A stretch of DNA of 64,000 bases from JAPUEK01 sp963815355. GTDB taxonomy: Bacteria; Pseudomonadota; Alphaproteobacteria; Rhodobacterales; Rhodobacteraceae. Positions 40,627 through 50,279 of the stretch are shown here, one piece after another. The DNA is taken from positions 248,001 through 312,000 of the forward strand of contig CAWFGJ010000013.1 in the NCBI GenBank assembly GCA_963815355.1. The letters run 5' to 3'. The notes under the pieces were generated by a model. It ran no database searches, was not told where the DNA came from, and saw only the letters and a list, made by a program, of their open reading frames with translations. The number at the start of each line of letters is the position of its first letter. The first letter of the stretch is position 1. The position numbers and the translations under genes are program-made.

Positions 40627-41686
40627 TCTTCCCCTTGGCGCCACGATTGGCATTCTGGGCGGCGGCCAGTTGGGCCGGATGCTTGCCGTCGCGGCGGCCC
40701 GCCTGGGTTACAAGACCCATATCTTTGAGCCTTCCGTCAATCCGCCCGCCGCCGATGTGGCCCATGCGCTGACGACCGCCGGTTATGACGATCTGGACGC
40801 CCTGCGGTCCTTTGCCCGCAGCGTGGATGTCATCACCTATGAGTTTGAGAACATCCCCACCGCCGCCCTTGATGCGCTGGAGGCGCTGCGCCCGATCCGC
40901 CCGAACCGCAAAGCGCTGGCGATCTCACAAGACCGCATTCAGGAAAAAGAGTTCCTGACCGGTCTGGGTCTGGCCTGCGCGCCCTATGCGGCGGTCCAAA
41001 GCCTGTCGGATCTGCAAGCCGCGCTCGCTCGGATCGGCACGCCCGCAATCCTGAAGACCACACGGCTGGGCTATGACGGCAAAGGGCAGGCCCGAATCAT
41101 GGCCCCCGATGAGGCAAGCAGCGCCCATGCCGCGATGGGTGGGGCGGCCTCCGTGCTCGAAGGGTTCATCGACTTCAGCCATGAGGTGTCGGTGATTGCC
41201 GCGCGTGGGCTGGATGGGTCGGTCGCCTGCTATGATCCGGGCGAGAACGTGCATCGCGGCGGCATCTTGCACAGCACAACCTTGCCCGCAAAACTGACGC
41301 CCTCGCAGCGCAGCGATGCGGTGTTGCTGGCGGCGCGAATCCTGACGACGCTGGATTATGTGGGCGTGATGGGGGTGGAGTTGTTTGTCACGCCCAAGGG
41401 CTTGATCGTCAATGAGATCGCACCGCGAGTCCACAACTCGGGCCACTGGACACAGAACGGCTGTGCGGTGGATCAGTTTGAGCAGCACATCCGCGCGGTG
41501 GCTGGCCTGCCCTTGGGTGACGGTGGGCGGCACAGCGATGTGGTGATGGAAAACCTGATCGGCGATGACATTGACCGGTTGCCGGCCCTGCTGAAAGAGC
41601 GCGACACCGCGATCCATCTTTACGGCAAGGCCGAAGCCCGGCCCGGCCGCAAGATGGGCCATGTGAACCGGATCGTCCGGCGCTAA
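40619..41686 (+). CDS. purK: N5-carboxyaminoimidazole ribonucleotide synthase PurK
   Basis: 355 residues of the ATP-grasp family. It starts with the nucleotide-fold IGILGGGQLGRMLAVAAARL and carries ATP-grasp blocks ILKTTRLGYDGKGQARI and VNEIAPRVHNSGHWTQNGC. It makes N5-CAIR from AIR, ATP and bicarbonate. The start overlaps purE. The 3' end is followed by a 14-bp tandem repeat (GGATCAGGTTTGCC, 41697-41724), then the convergent caspase-like gene. Confidence 0.95.
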   Translation: MSDLPLGATIGILGGGQLGRMLAVAAARLGYKTHIFEPSVNPPAADVAHALTTAGYDDLDALRSFARSVDVITYEFENIPTAALDALEALRPIRPNRKALAISQDRIQEKEFLTGLGLACAPYAAVQSLSDLQAALARIGTPAILKTTRLGYDGKGQARIMAPDEASSAHAAMGGAASVLEGFIDFSHEVSVIAARGLDGSVACYDPGENVHRGGILHSTTLPAKLTPSQRSDAVLLAARILTTLDYVGVMGVELFVTPKGLIVNEIAPRVHNSGHWTQNGCAVDQFEQHIRAVAGLPLGDGGRHSDVVMENLIGDDIDRLPALLKERDTAIHLYGKAEARPGRKMGHVNRIVRR

Positions 41687-41696
41687 CGCGGCGGTC

Positions 41697-41732
41697 GGAT
41701 CAGGTTTGCCGGATCAGGTTTGCCGGGTCAGG
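41697..41732. repeat. 14-bp tandem repeat after purK
   Basis: GGATCAGGTTTGCC occurs twice in a row (41697-41710, 41711-41724), followed by a partial third unit, GGGTCAGG. The partial unit supplies the stop codon of the convergent caspase-like gene. Confidence 0.8.
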
Positions 41733-43158
41733 AACACACCACAGCCACCACAAGGAACTTGCAGCGGGGGCCCTTCTTTTCGGCGGGCGGAGCGGGTGCG
41801 GCAGCGGCAGGCTTTTTCGTTGTCGTGGTCGCGGGCTTTTTCGTGGTCGTTGCCGGCTTTTTCGCGGCGGGCTTTTTGGCCGCAACGGGGGCGGGGGCGT
41901 CACAGGTCTTTTCCGGCTCTTTGGCCAGCGCCACATAGACCTCTACCGTCGGCTCCAATTCGCCCGGTTCGACCTTCTTGGCCTTGTAGTATTCCTTCAT
42001 CGCATTGCGCGAGCCGTTCCCCCAGTCGCCGTCAACCTGCATCGCGTAGCACCCGATCCGCTGCAATTCGCGCTGGATACCTTCGGGCACATTTTGGGGC
42101 ACAGCGACGGTCTGGGGCACCGGCGGGGCAACCGCCCCGACATCGCCGCCCTTGATCCGAGCGCCCGCATTGGCCGCAACCCCGCCGATCACCGGCAGGC
42201 TGCGGGTTTCGCTGCTCAGCGCGGCAAGACGGATCTTGCCTTTGCCGTCAATGCTCTGGATCACGGCGCTGCCTGCAGGCAAGGCGGGCGGCAGGATTTC
42301 GGTGGCCATATCCACGATGTCAAAATCGGGCAGCGCCTCGGCTTCAGCCAAAGGCTCGGCCTCAGCCAAAGGTTCGGCTGCGGCAACGGGAGGCAAAAAG
42401 AAGAACTGGCTGCGCAGCGACGATTGTTCCCACGGGGTTTGTTTGCCCTGCGTGGCGGCATCCACATCATTGCGCACGCCGATCATAAGGTCGGAAATGC
42501 TTTGGCCGCGCTTGGCGATCCGTGCCAGCAGAGCACCGGTAAAGGGGCTGTTGGCCGAGCCTGCCGTCTTGTCCCACGCCACCTGCCCCGGCGCGGTCGC
42601 GAAGGCGACAAACGTGCCGGTGCCACCGTCATATTGCGCCAGACCGCCCTGCGCGGACCCGGTCTGCATCGCCTCGGGCAAGGGATTGGTGCGGCAGGCA
42701 TCCAGAAAGATCAGCAGTTGCGAGGAGGACCCTTTCAGCCGCTGGGCAATGTCATTCAGCGCCCAGGTCTCAGCCTCCAGCTTGGCCGGGTCGTCCAGCC
42801 GGGCGGTCACCGGCACCAGCCGGTTCACCCCGCCCATCTGAAACGCATGGCCCGAGTAATAGAACAGCACCGTTTCCGCGTCCTTGGCCTGATCGGCAAA
42901 GGTGGACACCACCGCGTCGAAAACCTGCGTGCCCACATCGGTCAGGACCGTGACTTCAAAGCCCAGATCCCGCAGCGCCTTGGACATGTCCTGCGCATCG
43001 GCCCCCGGTGTCGTCAGGCCCGGCACGTTCTGGTAGGCCTCATTGCCAACCACTAGCGCCAACTTGCGCCCCTCAGCCAAGGCTGGCGCGCCCGCAAGCA
43101 CAGCCACCACAGCGGCCCAAATTCCAACCAGCAACCAATGCGCGCGGCGACCTGACAT
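41728..43158 (-). CDS. Exported caspase-like (peptidase C14) protein
   Basis: 476 residues. A signal peptide (residues 1-28) precedes a caspase/p20-like domain: LALVVGNEAYQNVPGLTTPG, the catalytic His104 in FYYSGHAFQ and Cys155 in LIFLDACRTNP. A Glu/Ala repeat (AEPLAEAE) and a Pro/Ala linker follow. Around residues 365-395 a segment RELQRIGCYAMQVDGDWGNG resembles a peptidoglycan-binding repeat. The last 60 residues are a Lys/Pro/Ala/Thr-rich tail with KKPATTT repeats and a terminal Cys. Both catalytic residues are intact. Substrate specificity is unknown; it probably acts in the periplasm. Confidence 0.87.
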   Translation of the reverse strand: MSGRRAHWLLVGIWAAVVAVLAGAPALAEGRKLALVVGNEAYQNVPGLTTPGADAQDMSKALRDLGFEVTVLTDVGTQVFDAVVSTFADQAKDAETVLFYYSGHAFQMGGVNRLVPVTARLDDPAKLEAETWALNDIAQRLKGSSSQLLIFLDACRTNPLPEAMQTGSAQGGLAQYDGGTGTFVAFATAPGQVAWDKTAGSANSPFTGALLARIAKRGQSISDLMIGVRNDVDAATQGKQTPWEQSSLRSQFFFLPPVAAAEPLAEAEPLAEAEALPDFDIVDMATEILPPALPAGSAVIQSIDGKGKIRLAALSSETRSLPVIGGVAANAGARIKGGDVGAVAPPVPQTVAVPQNVPEGIQRELQRIGCYAMQVDGDWGNGSRNAMKEYYKAKKVEPGELEPTVEVYVALAKEPEKTCDAPAPVAAKKPAAKKPATTTKKPATTTTKKPAAAAPAPPAEKKGPRCKFLVVAVVCS

Positions 43159-43243
43159 ATCAAAGACCCGTGTCCAATGCTTTTGACAAGCCTACGCCGC
43201 TTCCGTGCATCGCGAAAGTAGGGAGTTCCGGACGCCGCCCGCG

Positions 43244-43654
43244 TCAGGTTTCCGGGGTTCCCGTGTCCGAGCGGCCCGAAGCCGCCTCGCTGCGCGCCAC
43301 GCGGGCCAAAGCCTCATACCGGGTGCGGAAGGCTTCCAGCGCCTTTTCGTCCAGTTCTTCCAGATCCAGCAGCGCATTATGCGCGCCCTCGGTCGCGCGG
43401 ATCAGCTCATCCAGTTTCAACTGGATCGCTCTGGTGTCGCGGTTCTGGGTGTTCTGGATCAGAAAGACCATCAGAAAGGTGATGATCGTTGTCCCGGTGT
43501 TGATCACCAACTGCCATGTGTCGGAAAAGCCAAAGAGCGGCCCTGTCACAACCCAAGCCACGATCACCCCGACCGACAGCAGAAAGGTCGTGGGCCGCCC
43601 GGTCCAACGCGACACCGCCTTGGCCAAACCCGTGTAGCTGATCTTCTCGCCCAT
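43244..43654 (-). CDS. Low-affinity iron permease family protein
   Basis: 136 residues with two membrane helices (TTFLLSVGVIVAWVVTGPLF and TIITFLMVFLIQNTQNRDTR) and an acidic helical C-terminus. The loop QNTQNRDTRAIQLKLDELIR is the hallmark of the PF04120 family, named after a yeast low-affinity iron permease but of uncertain function in bacteria. It is 8 bp downstream of the lipase-like gene's stop on the same strand direction, in a possible operon with the caspase-like gene. Confidence 0.82.
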   Translation of the reverse strand: MGEKISYTGLAKAVSRWTGRPTTFLLSVGVIVAWVVTGPLFGFSDTWQLVINTGTTIITFLMVFLIQNTQNRDTRAIQLKLDELIRATEGAHNALLDLEELDEKALEAFRTRYEALARVARSEAASGRSDTGTPET

Positions 43655-43662
43655 CTTGCCCC

Positions 43663-44424
43663 CTATTTTCCGACCGCTATCGCAATGGCATCAGCCGTCC
43701 CCAACCCCCGGTCAAACCGGCCGTCTTTCAGAAACGCCAGAACCTGCGCGATCACCATCGGGTCCAGCATCATGAAGGTATGGGTCACGGGCAAGACGAT
43801 GTGATCGGCCATGCCCGCCACTTCGGTGCTTTGAACCGAGACTTTGCCATCATCCTCGCCGGGAATGACCCCTGAGGTGATCGGGTTGATCGACTGATCC
43901 CCCGCAATCACCCCCAGATCAAAATCAACCGCGGGCAAGGACAACGGCACCGACCCGGCCGCGGTGCCCAGTTCCATCCCCGCAGGGCCGTTAAGCCACT
44001 CGAAGGCGCTGATTTCACCGAACGCATCCACCAGTTCCGAACCGCCGTTGGGCGGGGCAAGCATCACCGCGCGTCCCATCTGTGCGGGCCGGTGATCCTG
44101 CATCCAGACGCGCAGCAAAATGCCCCCCATCGAATGCGTCACAAAATGCACCCTTGCGCCGTCGGCACAGCGGGCAACCCGCGCACCGACCCCCAGCGCC
44201 AGTTCCTCAATAGGCGCGCTGGTTGAGGGGTAACCCTCATTGACCACTTGGTAGCCGTGCCGCTCTAACGCGGCGGCCATCACCAGAAGCGAGTTCTCTG
44301 TCCGGGCCAACCCGTGCAAGAGCACCACGCAATCAGCTGGGGCGGGGGCGGCCAGGGCGGGGGCGGCCAGGGCGGGGGCGGCAAGGCCGCTCAACACAAC
44401 ACTAAGGACAATCTTTGTACGCAT
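43663..44424 (-). CDS. Secreted alpha/beta hydrolase (lipase-like)
   Basis: 253 residues. A signal peptide with an AAPAL repeat, encoded by a 15-bp tandem repeat, precedes the hydrolase core. The oxyanion region is VVLLHGLARTENSL, the nucleophile elbow is THSMGG, and the catalytic His probably lies in LPVTHTFMMLD. It resembles triacylglycerol lipases of the EstA/LipA kind that act on short or medium chains. The ATG at 44424 gives the signal peptide. Confidence 0.83.
   Translation of the reverse strand: MRTKIVLSVVLSGLAAPALAAPALAAPAPADCVVLLHGLARTENSLLVMAAALERHGYQVVNEGYPSTSAPIEELALGVGARVARCADGARVHFVTHSMGGILLRVWMQDHRPAQMGRAVMLAPPNGGSELVDAFGEISAFEWLNGPAGMELGTAAGSVPLSLPAVDFDLGVIAGDQSINPITSGVIPGEDDGKVSVQSTEVAGMADHIVLPVTHTFMMLDPMVIAQVLAFLKDGRFDRGLGTADAIAIAVGK
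44341..44389. repeat. 15-bp tandem repeat in the lipase signal peptide
   Basis: About three units of GGCGGGGGCGGCCAG. On the coding strand they encode the repeated AAPAL stretch of the signal peptide. Copy-number change would lengthen the signal by five residues per unit without a frameshift. Confidence 0.75.
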
Positions 44425-44529
44425 AGTGCCATAAAGCCTACGCACACCCTGCGCGCAAGGATGCACCGATCCTGCGCTTGCCCCGGCCCCGCCCACAGGC
44501 TAAAACCAGCGGGCCGGGATGGTCCCGGT

Positions 44530-44650
44530 ATTCTCAGGGCGGGGCGCAATTCCCCACCGGCGGTATAGCCCGCGAGCGCCTCTGGCAACAGAGGGTCAGC
44601 AGATCCGGTGTAACTCCGGGGCCGACGGTATAGTCCGGATGGAAGAGAGT
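44530..44650 (+). promoter_or_regulatory. FMN riboswitch aptamer (RFN element)
   Basis: The conserved RFN core is present in order: GGGCGGGGCGCAATTCCCC, ACCGGCGGTATAGCCCGCGA (44555-44574), TCAGCAGATCCGGTG (44596-44610), then GCCGACGGTATAGTCCGGAT. The closing P1 stem is ATTCTC (44530-44535) with GAGAGT (44645-44650). Downstream, a GGCGGG/CCCGCC hairpin (about 44670-44689) and a possible CCCT/AGGG pairing that covers the ribosome-binding site (44733) form the expression platform. FMN binding should turn off the transporter gene. Confidence 0.95.
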
Positions 44651-44744
44651 GGTCGGGCAACCGGCAGCAGGCGGGTCACCCCGCCCGCCGCCCTATGCCT
44701 TACCTATCCCCCTGATTGATGCGTGATCTTGAAGGGAGACACTC

Positions 44745-45650
44745 ATGAATCAGTCGACACTTACCCTGCCGCGCAAGTTTCACGGCGCGGCGTTCATGGT
44801 TCTGGCGGGAATGGCCTTTGCCGCCGCCAACGCCATCACGTGGACCGTGACCTACAAGCTGGGGTTCAAGGCGCAGTCTGACGCCTTTTGGCAATATGCC
44901 ATCGCCTTGGTGTTTTCGCTGCCCTTCATCTGGAAGCAAGGGATCAAGGGGTTGGCGACGCGCCAACCGATGCTGCACATCCTGCGGGTTGTCTTGTCAG
45001 CGCTGGGGGTTCTGGCCTTTACCAAGGCTTTCGCCTCTGGCCTGCCGACATGGCACGTTGTGGCGCTGGTGATGACCTCGCCGTTTTTCGTGATGCTGGG
45101 GGCGGTGGTGTTCCTGCGCGAGTCCGTCTCGGCCAACCGCTGGATTTCGGCGGGGATCGGCTTTGCCGGTGCCATGGTGCTGCTGCGCCCGTGGGAAAGT
45201 GGCCTGCCTGTTGCCATGCTCTATCCCCTTGGCGCGGCGCTGTTGTGGGCCGCGGCCTCATTGATCACCAAACGGCTGACGCGCGAGGAAAGCCAGAACT
45301 CGATCACGCTTTGGCTTTTGGTGCTGCTGACCCCGATCAACGGCGTCTTTTCCTTGCAGGCGGGGATGGAACTTCCCTCTGGACAGATCCTGCTGCTGTT
45401 GATCTTTGGCGGCGTGCTGATCTTTGCGGCCCAGCATTTGCTGACGTTGTCCTATGCCGCCGCCGATGCCGCGTTTGTGCAACCCTTTGACGATCTGAAA
45501 CTTTTGTCGAACATCTTTGTCAGCTGGCTGGTGTTTGGCGATGTGCCTGCGGGCAGCTATTGGCTTGGGATCGCGCTGATCCTTGCCGGTTCGGCCTATC
45601 TTTTGTGGTCCGAGCGGGAACGGACAAACGCACTGCCCGCCCCGGCCTGA
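44745..45650 (+). CDS. ribN: RibN-type riboflavin transporter (DMT/EamA family)
   Basis: 301 residues with ten predicted membrane helices in two EamA repeats (such as FHGAAFMVLAGMAFAAANAI and YPLGAALLWAAASLITKRLT). On sequence alone it would be a generic EamA transporter; the FMN riboswitch 95 bp upstream identifies it as a probable riboflavin importer of the RibN type described in Rhizobium. AAGGGAGA precedes the ATG. ribF, which converts the vitamin to FMN and FAD, is encoded separately at 54899. Confidence 0.85.
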   Translation: MNQSTLTLPRKFHGAAFMVLAGMAFAAANAITWTVTYKLGFKAQSDAFWQYAIALVFSLPFIWKQGIKGLATRQPMLHILRVVLSALGVLAFTKAFASGLPTWHVVALVMTSPFFVMLGAVVFLRESVSANRWISAGIGFAGAMVLLRPWESGLPVAMLYPLGAALLWAAASLITKRLTREESQNSITLWLLVLLTPINGVFSLQAGMELPSGQILLLLIFGGVLIFAAQHLLTLSYAAADAAFVQPFDDLKLLSNIFVSWLVFGDVPAGSYWLGIALILAGSAYLLWSERERTNALPAPA

Positions 45651-45698
45651 CGGCGCAAAGGGCTGGACAATCGGGCCAAGGCGCAGCAGCCTTGGCCC

Positions 45699-46160
45699 AT
45701 GCCGAAACCGACCCGCCGCACCACCCGTCTGGCCACCCGCGCACTGATCCTGCATCAGGATGAACTGTTGCTTGTCAACGCCTTTCCGGGCGGCAAGTCG
45801 GATTTGTGGTGCGCGCCGGGGGGCGGGGTGGAACCCGGCCATTCGCTTCCCGACAACCTGATCCGTGAGGTCCGCGAAGAAACCGGCCTGACCGTGGCCG
45901 TGGGCGCGCCGGTGCTGATCAACGAATTCCACGATCCGGTTTCGGGCTTTCATCAGGTGGATCTGTTCTTTCGCTGCACGATCACCGCGGGCCGGCTTGA
46001 TCCGTCGTGGCGCGATCCCGAAGGCGTGGTGACAGAGCGGCGCTTCTTTTCGCAGGCCGATCTTTTCCACGGCAAAATCCGCTTCAAACCCGATAGCCTG
46101 ATCGGGGCGGCTTGGGGCCAAAGCCTGCTCTACGACCCGTTAGAGGTGTTGGTGAGATGA
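45699..46160 (+). CDS. NUDIX hydrolase
   Basis: 153 residues. The NUDIX box reads GGGVEPGHSLPDNLIREVRE followed by ETGL (about residues 41-64) and is intact, so it should hydrolyse a nucleoside diphosphate linked to another group. The sequence before the box (LLLVNAFPGGKSDLWCAPGG) is typical of ADP-ribose or related pyrophosphatases, but the substrate is not defined. The stop overlaps the start of the Gre-like gene (ATGA). Confidence 0.88.
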   Translation: MPKPTRRTTRLATRALILHQDELLLVNAFPGGKSDLWCAPGGGVEPGHSLPDNLIREVREETGLTVAVGAPVLINEFHDPVSGFHQVDLFFRCTITAGRLDPSWRDPEGVVTERRFFSQADLFHGKIRFKPDSLIGAAWGQSLLYDPLEVLVR

Positions 46161-46660
46161 GCCGCGCCTTTGTCAAAGAGGGCGACGGCGCGTTGGACCC
46201 GCTGCCTGACCTGCCCCTGTCGCCGCATCCGAACTATGTCACCCCGCGCGGCCTTGCCGCCCTTCAGGCGCGGTTGCTGGCCGAGCAGCGGCGGCTGGCC
46301 GCGCTCAAGGCCCGGCCCGAACGGCTGGACAAGCTGCCCGAGGCCGCAGCAGAGCGCGACATCCGCTATCTTGAGGCCCGCCTGCGGTCGGCCCTGTTGC
46401 TGGACACCGCCACCCTGCCCCTGACCGAGGTTGCCTTTGGCCTGGCGGTCACCGTGGCCGATCCCAGCGGCGGCGAGACAACCTATGAGATCACCGGCGA
46501 GGATGAGGCCGACGCAAGACGCAACCGCATCGCGCCCCAGTCCCCGCTTGCGCGCGCGCTGATGGGGGCGGCTGTCGGAGACGACGTGACATGGGCCCGC
46601 CCCAACGGCCCGCTTACCCTTGAAATCTTGCGGATTTCCTATGCTGATCAGACCCCTTGA
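46157..46660 (+). CDS. GreA/GreB-family transcription elongation factor
   Basis: 167 residues. The C-terminal half matches the Gre C-domain (GETTYEITGEDEADARRNRI and APQSPLARALMGAAVGDDVT). The N-terminal coiled coil is short and holds the acidic residues (PEAAAERDIRYLEARL) expected at the tip. Gre factors enter the RNA polymerase secondary channel and trigger transcript cleavage after backtracking. It is coupled to the NUDIX gene upstream and overlaps the acetyltransferase downstream. Confidence 0.83.
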   Translation: MSRAFVKEGDGALDPLPDLPLSPHPNYVTPRGLAALQARLLAEQRRLAALKARPERLDKLPEAAAERDIRYLEARLRSALLLDTATLPLTEVAFGLAVTVADPSGGETTYEITGEDEADARRNRIAPQSPLARALMGAAVGDDVTWARPNGPLTLEILRISYADQTP

Positions 46661-47126
46661 CCCCATTGTTGACCTGCCACTGATTGAGGCGCTGTATGCA
46701 GAGGCTACCGAATTCTGGCAGATGACAGACCGCAAACCGCCCACCGCTGAAACTGCCGCGGCGTTCTTTACCGACGGCCCGCCCGGTTGCGATCCGGCCA
46801 AATCCCATCGGTTGGGGTTGTTTGAGGGGGATCAGCTTGGCGGCGTGGCCGAGCTTTCCTTTGGATTTCCCGCGCCGCAAGACGCCTATCTTGGCCTTAT
46901 GCTGCTTGCCCCCCGCACCCGTGGCCAAGGCTATGGCGCGGCCTTTCTGGCCCATATCGAGGCGCTTGCGCGGGCCGCACAGGCGCCGCAGTTGTTCCTT
47001 GCCGTCTTGGCGGAGAACAGCAAGGGCCGCGCCTTTTGGGACCGTGAAGGCTTTGTGCCAACCGGTCAAAGCCGTTACAATGACGTGACAGATCATTGGA
47101 TTCACCGGTTGGTAAAGCCGCTTTAG
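46641..47126 (+). CDS. GNAT-family N-acetyltransferase
   Basis: 161 residues from the ATG at 46641. The acetyl-CoA-binding segment is LMLLAPRTRGQGYGAAFLAH, followed by the conserved LAVLAENSKGRAFWDREGFV. It overlaps the Gre-like gene by 20 bp, forming a three-gene set with NUDIX. A TTG further upstream (46620) would add seven residues but lacks support from the family N-terminus. The stop codon lies in the first unit of an 18-bp tandem repeat. Confidence 0.85.
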   Translation: MLIRPLDPIVDLPLIEALYAEATEFWQMTDRKPPTAETAAAFFTDGPPGCDPAKSHRLGLFEGDQLGGVAELSFGFPAPQDAYLGLMLLAPRTRGQGYGAAFLAHIEALARAAQAPQLFLAVLAENSKGRAFWDREGFVPTGQSRYNDVTDHWIHRLVKPL

Positions 47127-47172
47127 CGGCTCTTGACGCTTTAACGGCTCTTGGCGCTTTAGCGGCTGGCCA
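47119..47172. repeat. 18-bp palindromic tandem repeat spanning two stop codons
   Basis: Three units (47119-47136, 47137-47154, 47155-47172) of CGCTTTAGCGGCTCTTGA with small changes. Each contains a palindromic GCCGC-TTTA-GCGGC-type core. The TAG of the acetyltransferase is in unit 1 and the stop of the convergent DMT transporter is in unit 3, so hairpins formed here could terminate both. Confidence 0.8.
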
Positions 47173-47992
47173 CCGCCACCCCGGCCAGCACAACGGCGGC
47201 TGAAAGTGCGAAATGCCATGTCACGCTTTCACCGATCATCGCAAGGCCGCCTGCCGCCGCGATCACGGGCACCGTCAACTGCGCAACCGCGCCGCGCGCC
47301 GCCCCCAGTTGCGGCAAAAGCCGATACCATAGCGCATAGCCCAAGCCGGAACTGACCGCCCCCGACAACACCGCCAGCCCCACGCCGTCCTTGGTCAGCC
47401 CCGGACCTGCCGCAACCGCCCAGAGCACCAGCGCCGGAGGCACCGCCAGCACGAAATTCCACGCCGTCGCCGCCAGCGGGTCCGTCGCCCCCCGCCCAGC
47501 CAAAGAGTAAAACCCCCAACCCACCCCGGCGAGGGCCATCGCCATCGTCACGCCAAACCCGCCCGCCGCAAGGCTGGGCGCGACCAGCAGGCACAGCCCG
47601 CCAAAGGCCATGCCCGCGCCGATCCAGCGCGATGGCCGCACGACATCGCCGCCCCACAGCGCCCCGGCAAACATGGTGATCTGCACCGCGCCAAACAGAA
47701 CCAGCGCGCCGGTTCCCGCCGCCAAACTGGTATAAGCGGCAGAAAAGGCAAAAAGATACACCAGCAGGCCCGCCACGCCGACGATGCGCCCGCGCCTACC
47801 CGGCCACACCGCCACGCCCAGCGCCAGACGCCGCGCCAGCACCAATCCCGCCAGCACCGCCGCACCCGCCATCAAGCGGATCAGGGCGAAGCTTTGGGCA
47901 TCCATCTCTCCGCCCGCCAAGGCCATCCGGTTCAGCACCGAATTGGCCGCAAAGGCCACCATCGCCAGTGCTGTCAACAAGACCAGCCGCAT
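47159..47992 (-). CDS. DMT-superfamily (EamA) transporter
   Basis: 277 residues, about ten membrane helices in two EamA repeats (LLTALAMVAFAANSVLNRMA, VTMAMALAGVGWGFYSLAGR). These transporters export or import small metabolites; no substrate is indicated by the context. It is encoded convergently with the acetyltransferase gene. A 17-bp tandem repeat lies directly upstream and could influence its expression. Confidence 0.85.
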   Translation of the reverse strand: MRLVLLTALAMVAFAANSVLNRMALAGGEMDAQSFALIRLMAGAAVLAGLVLARRLALGVAVWPGRRGRIVGVAGLLVYLFAFSAAYTSLAAGTGALVLFGAVQITMFAGALWGGDVVRPSRWIGAGMAFGGLCLLVAPSLAAGGFGVTMAMALAGVGWGFYSLAGRGATDPLAATAWNFVLAVPPALVLWAVAAGPGLTKDGVGLAVLSGAVSSGLGYALWYRLLPQLGAARGAVAQLTVPVIAAAGGLAMIGESVTWHFALSAAVVLAGVAVASR

Positions 47993-48014
47993 CCCTCACC
48001 CCGCCCTGTGCCCC

Positions 48015-48074
48015 GCACCCAATAAAGACCGGCACCCAATAAAGACCCGCATGCAATAAAGATCAGCACCCAAT
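48015..48074. repeat. 17-bp tandem repeat between groEL and the DMT gene
   Basis: Units GCACCCAATAAAGACCG (48015-48031), GCACCCAATAAAGACCC (48032-48048) and GCATGCAATAAAGATCA (48049-48065), plus a partial fourth to 48074. The spacing of 17 bp between AATAAA blocks is regular. It lies 23 bp upstream of the DMT transporter start on the minus strand. Confidence 0.85.
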
Positions 48075-48075
48075 G

Positions 48076-48104
48076 GAAAAGGGCGCCCCGATGGAGCGCC
48101 CTTC
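48076..48104 (-). terminator. Rho-independent terminator of groESL
   Basis: On the minus strand the stem AAGGGCGC / GCGCCCTT is followed by TTCC after the extending TT pair. It lies 66 bp downstream of the groEL stop. Confidence 0.8.
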
Positions 48105-48169
48105 TCTATCCCGCCTTGCGGCGAAAAGCATCTGGAAAGGAGGGGAAACCCCCTCGCTTCACAGGATGA

Positions 48170-49810
<1,641 letters not shown>

Positions 49811-49889
49811 GGGGGAAACTCCTATCTAAGATGTTGAAAGTGAAAGCGATCCACAACACAGGACGTGGCAGGCACGCCCCGGCTCAGGC

Positions 49890-50177
49890 TCAGGAAATGA
49901 TCCCGAGGATGTCGCTTTCTTTCATGATCAGCAGATCTTCGCCGTTCAGTTTAACTTCGGTGCCCGACCATTTGCCGAACAGGATCTTGTCGCCGGCCTT
50001 AACCGACGGAGCGATCAACTCGCCGCTGTCTTTGCGAGCGCCCGGACCAGCCGAAACGATCTCGCCTTCTGCGGGTTTTTCCTTTGCGGAATCGGGGATG
50101 ATCAATCCGCCTTTGGTCTTGTCTTCGCCTTCAATGCGACGGACCAATACGCGGTCATGCAGCGGTGTGAATGCCAT
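49890..50177 (-). CDS. groS: Co-chaperonin GroES
   Basis: 95 residues. The start MAFTPLHDRVLVRRIEGEDK, the mobile loop region TKGGLIIPDSAKEKPAEGEI and the end DLLIMKESDILGIIS are typical GroES. It caps the GroEL ring. GGGAG precedes the ATG. It is the first gene of the operon, about 40 bp downstream of CIRCE. Confidence 0.98.
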   Translation of the reverse strand: MAFTPLHDRVLVRRIEGEDKTKGGLIIPDSAKEKPAEGEIVSAGPGARKDSGELIAPSVKAGDKILFGKWSGTEVKLNGEDLLIMKESDILGIIS

Positions 50178-50215
50178 CTGGTTACACTCCCTTGAGTTTC
50201 CAGGTTTGAATGAGA

Positions 50216-50242
50216 TTAGCACTCGTCTTTGGTGAGTGCTAA
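50216..50242 (-). promoter_or_regulatory. CIRCE operator (HrcA-binding)
   Basis: A perfect match to the CIRCE consensus TTAGCACTC-N9-GAGTGCTAA. The 9-base spacer is GTCTTTGGT on the plus strand. It overlaps or follows the predicted transcription start of groESL, where HrcA would block transcription at low temperature. Confidence 0.97.
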
Positions 50243-50250
50243 CGAGGCTT

Positions 50251-50279
50251 GAAGTAGGCGCTCCGCCCCCGTCTGTCAA
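50251..50279 (-). promoter_or_regulatory. Sigma70-type promoter of groESL
   Basis: TTGACA (50279-50274 on the minus strand) and TACTTC (50256-50251) are separated by 17 bases, with CIRCE starting nine bases after the -10. The -35 is perfect and the -10 is weak. Confidence 0.65.
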
